Shown here piece after piece: positions 16,322 to 18,338 of a DNA stretch of 18,338 nucleotides (its first letter is position 1; each line of letters opens with the position of its first letter). Source of the DNA: CAYMAZ01 sp964526285 (GTDB lineage: Bacteria; Bacteroidota; Bacteroidia; Bacteroidales; DTU049); the NCBI GenBank assembly GCA_964526285.1, contig CAZGIW010000079.1, positions 1 to 18,338 on the forward strand, written 5' to 3'. The position numbers were made by a program, and so were the translations under genes. The notes beneath the pieces are model-generated. The model made no database searches, was not told the origin of the DNA, and saw only the letters and a list, made by a program, of their open reading frames with translations.

Positions 16322-18280
16322 ATGATTTCAAAAGAGGATATTTCCAGAATTAATGATGCCGCCAGAATAGAGGAAGTGATTGGCGATTTTGTTAATCTGA
16401 AAAAACGTGGAGTTAATTTGCTCGGCTTGTGTCCTTTTCATAATGAGAAAACGCCCTCATTTGTTGTTTCTCCAGCAAAAAACATGTACAAATGTTTTGG
16501 ATGTGGAGTTGCAGGCGGTAGCGTAAATTTTATTATGCAGCATGAACAGTTTACATATCCCGAAGCGTTACGCTATCTGGCAAAAAAATACAATATTGAA
16601 ATCATTGAAAAAGAAATCTCTCCAGAGGAAAAGGAAATTGAAGATGAAAAACAATTGGTATTCCTGCTTCACGAAATGGCTCAGAATTTTTATTTTGAGT
16701 ATATGCAGAATACTGATGAGGGTAAAAGCATTGGACTTTCATATTTCAAAAACAGAAATTTCAGTGATTCAATCATTAAAAAATTCGGATTGGGCTATGC
16801 CTCCGATGCGCGTGAAGGCTTTGCTGCCTTTGCAATATCAAAAGGTTATACTCTTGATGCATTAAAGAAAGCAGGGCTTGCTGTTGATTCTTCTCATCCA
16901 ATTGATCGTTTCAGAGGACGTGTTACCTTTCCAATTATGAGTATTTCAGGACGGGTGCTTGGATTTGGTGCACGTATTATGAAGAAAGATGAAAAGGCTG
17001 CCAAATATCTCAATTCTCCTGAAACCATTATTTACCATAAAAGTAAAGTCCTTTATGGTTTGAATCTTGCAAAAAACGCAATTATTAAAAATGACAATTG
17101 TTATATTGTTGAAGGCTATACCGATGTGATTTCATTATTTCAGGCTGGTGTTGAAAATGTTGTAGCATCTTCAGGAACAAGTCTTACAGAAGATCAAATC
17201 AGACTAATCAAGCGTTTTACTCAAAATGTGACAGTAGTATTTGATGGAGATGCGGCCGGAGTGAAGGCTGCTTTCAGAGGAATTGATATGCTGCTGGATG
17301 CAGGTATGAATGTGAAAGTACTTATGCTCCCTGAAAATGAAGATCCCGATTCCTTTGCTTCTTCCAATAGAGACAATGATGTGTGTGCTTTTTTTGAACA
17401 AAATGCTGAAAGCTTTATAAACTATAAAGCGAAATTTTTATACAGCGAAGCAAAAAACGACCCTTTGAAAAAAGCTGAGCTCATTAAAGACATTGTTCAG
17501 AGCATTGCCCGTATTCCTGACGGGATTACCAGAACAGTGTTTGTTAAGGAATGCAGTTTGATTATTGATATGCCCGAACAGGTGCTAATGAATGAAGTTG
17601 CCCGTATTCTGAGAAAAAAAAATATCTCCGGACAAACGCCTGATAAACAAATAGTTGAAAATTTTTCAGATGATTTCAAACAACCAGCACAGGATATTGA
17701 AGCCATTCAGAAATTTCAAAGCATTGAAATTAGAATTTCAAGCCTTCTGCTCAATTACTTCAATGAGACAATTCCAGTTAAAATTGCCGGTGAAGATGGA
17801 AAAATAATCAATACAGAAGAGAAAGTGTATCAGTTTATTGTGAAAACACTTCTCAGCGACGGGTTTAAAATTCAACATGTCTATTCTGATGCAGTTTTTC
17901 AATATTTTTTAAATCATCAACTGAACGGTACTGAGCCTGATCCTGAAAACTGGGTAATTAACATTCAGGAGGAAAATTTCAGAAGTTTTGTGATTGACCA
18001 AATGACCACTCCCTATACACTCAGCGAAAAATGGCATGATCAGCATAATGTGGTAATACTCACAATTGAAAACTCTGATGAGTTGTTAAACAGGGAAGTT
18101 AGAAATGCAATGAAATACTACAGGTTATTCAGATTGCAGGAAAAACTTGAAGAAATTGATCATGAACTTGCAGAAACCACAGCTATTGAGAAGCAGGATC
18201 AGTTACTGGAACAACGAAAGATTATTCAATCTGTGATGAAAGAGATTGCTCAGCAGCTTGGAACAACAAGGCTTGATTAA
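16322..18280 (+). CDS. dnaG: DNA primase DnaG
   Basis: Synthesises the RNA primers for chromosomal replication in the cytoplasm, working with the replicative helicase DnaB. The 652-residue product starts MISKEDISRINDAARIEEVI, the usual DnaG N terminus, which supports the ATG at 16322. The N-terminal zinc-binding domain has CPFHNEKTPSF and YKCFGCG, giving ligands Cys37, His40, Cys58 and Cys61. The TOPRIM core shows VEGYTDV (Glu264), SSGTSLT and VVFDGDAAG (Asp308, Asp310), the metal-binding acidic residues. The region from about 450 to 652 is the variable helicase-interacting end, largely helical and rich in Glu/Lys/Gln. E. coli DnaG is 581 residues; the extra length is common in Bacteroidota. 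All expected catalytic and zinc residues are present. The stop codon at 18278-18280 falls within a heptamer array. Confidence 0.98.
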   Translation: MISKEDISRINDAARIEEVIGDFVNLKKRGVNLLGLCPFHNEKTPSFVVSPAKNMYKCFGCGVAGGSVNFIMQHEQFTYPEALRYLAKKYNIEIIEKEISPEEKEIEDEKQLVFLLHEMAQNFYFEYMQNTDEGKSIGLSYFKNRNFSDSIIKKFGLGYASDAREGFAAFAISKGYTLDALKKAGLAVDSSHPIDRFRGRVTFPIMSISGRVLGFGARIMKKDEKAAKYLNSPETIIYHKSKVLYGLNLAKNAIIKNDNCYIVEGYTDVISLFQAGVENVVASSGTSLTEDQIRLIKRFTQNVTVVFDGDAAGVKAAFRGIDMLLDAGMNVKVLMLPENEDPDSFASSNRDNDVCAFFEQNAESFINYKAKFLYSEAKNDPLKKAELIKDIVQSIARIPDGITRTVFVKECSLIIDMPEQVLMNEVARILRKKNISGQTPDKQIVENFSDDFKQPAQDIEAIQKFQSIEIRISSLLLNYFNETIPVKIAGEDGKIINTEEKVYQFIVKTLLSDGFKIQHVYSDAVFQYFLNHQLNGTEPDPENWVINIQEENFRSFVIDQMTTPYTLSEKWHDQHNVVILTIENSDELLNREVRNAMKYYRLFRLQEKLEEIDHELAETTAIEKQDQLLEQRKIIQSVMKEIAQQLGTTRLD

Positions 18281-18338
18281 TGTTTAATGATTAATGTTTA
18301 ATGTTTAATGATTAATGTTTAATGATTAATGTTTAATG
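18276..18338. repeat. Heptamer array ATTAATG/TTTAATG, nine units, overlapping the dnaG stop
   Basis: Nine contiguous 7-mers, each ATTAATG or TTTAATG, run from 18276 to the window edge in the order A-T-A-T-T-A-T-A-T (first base of each). The dnaG TAA stop is inside the first unit. Because seven is not a multiple of three, the array places stops in all plus-strand frames. Its right end is not visible. Confidence 0.85.

Overview
The window looks like chromosomal DNA from a member of the Bacteroidota (Bacteroidetes). Three things point there. Two secreted proteins end in type IX secretion system (T9SS) type A sorting domains. Several start codons are preceded by the Bacteroidota -7 element TAnnTTTG, without a strong Shine-Dalgarno. 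DnaG has the long form usual in that phylum, and base composition is AT-rich. I cannot name the species.

Layout: 1-747 is a gene-free spacer. It holds a likely terminator of an upstream gene, a short heptamer array, and a 144-bp palindromic element with imperfect terminal inverted repeats that looks like a MITE. 748-8649 (+) encodes a 2633-residue modular surface or secreted protein with two beta-helix blocks, CARDB-like and Ig-like modules and a T9SS tail. It converges, across a bidirectional terminator (8668-8692), on a minus-strand block of three secreted-protein genes. Read in transcription order these are: a 781-residue fibre-like repeat protein (16119-13774) with its own terminator, an M6-family (immune inhibitor A-like) metalloprotease with a T9SS tail (13450-10505), and a 515-residue fibre-like protein ending in an intramolecular chaperone (peptidase S74) domain (10335-8788). 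The divergent gene at the right edge is dnaG primase (16322-18280, +). Its stop codon lies inside a heptanucleotide array that runs off the window.

How the genes relate: all four non-dnaG genes encode exported proteins, so this is a cell-envelope/secretome island beside a housekeeping gene. The two fibre-like proteins share their first ~255 residues, including a 157-bp block that is about 95% identical in DNA, but have unrelated C-terminal halves. They flank the protease. No phage structural, integrase or lysis genes are present, so these are more likely cellular tail-fibre-like secreted proteins than prophage parts. A shared function for the protease, fibres and giant protein is only an inference from proximity.

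I did not find a clearly new defence or mobile system. The best leads are the MITE-like element, the cassette-swapped fibre pair, a perfect 11-bp dyad upstream of the protease, the duplicated module of the giant protein with a swapped insert, and the heptamer arrays. No tRNA, rRNA or CRISPR array was seen.
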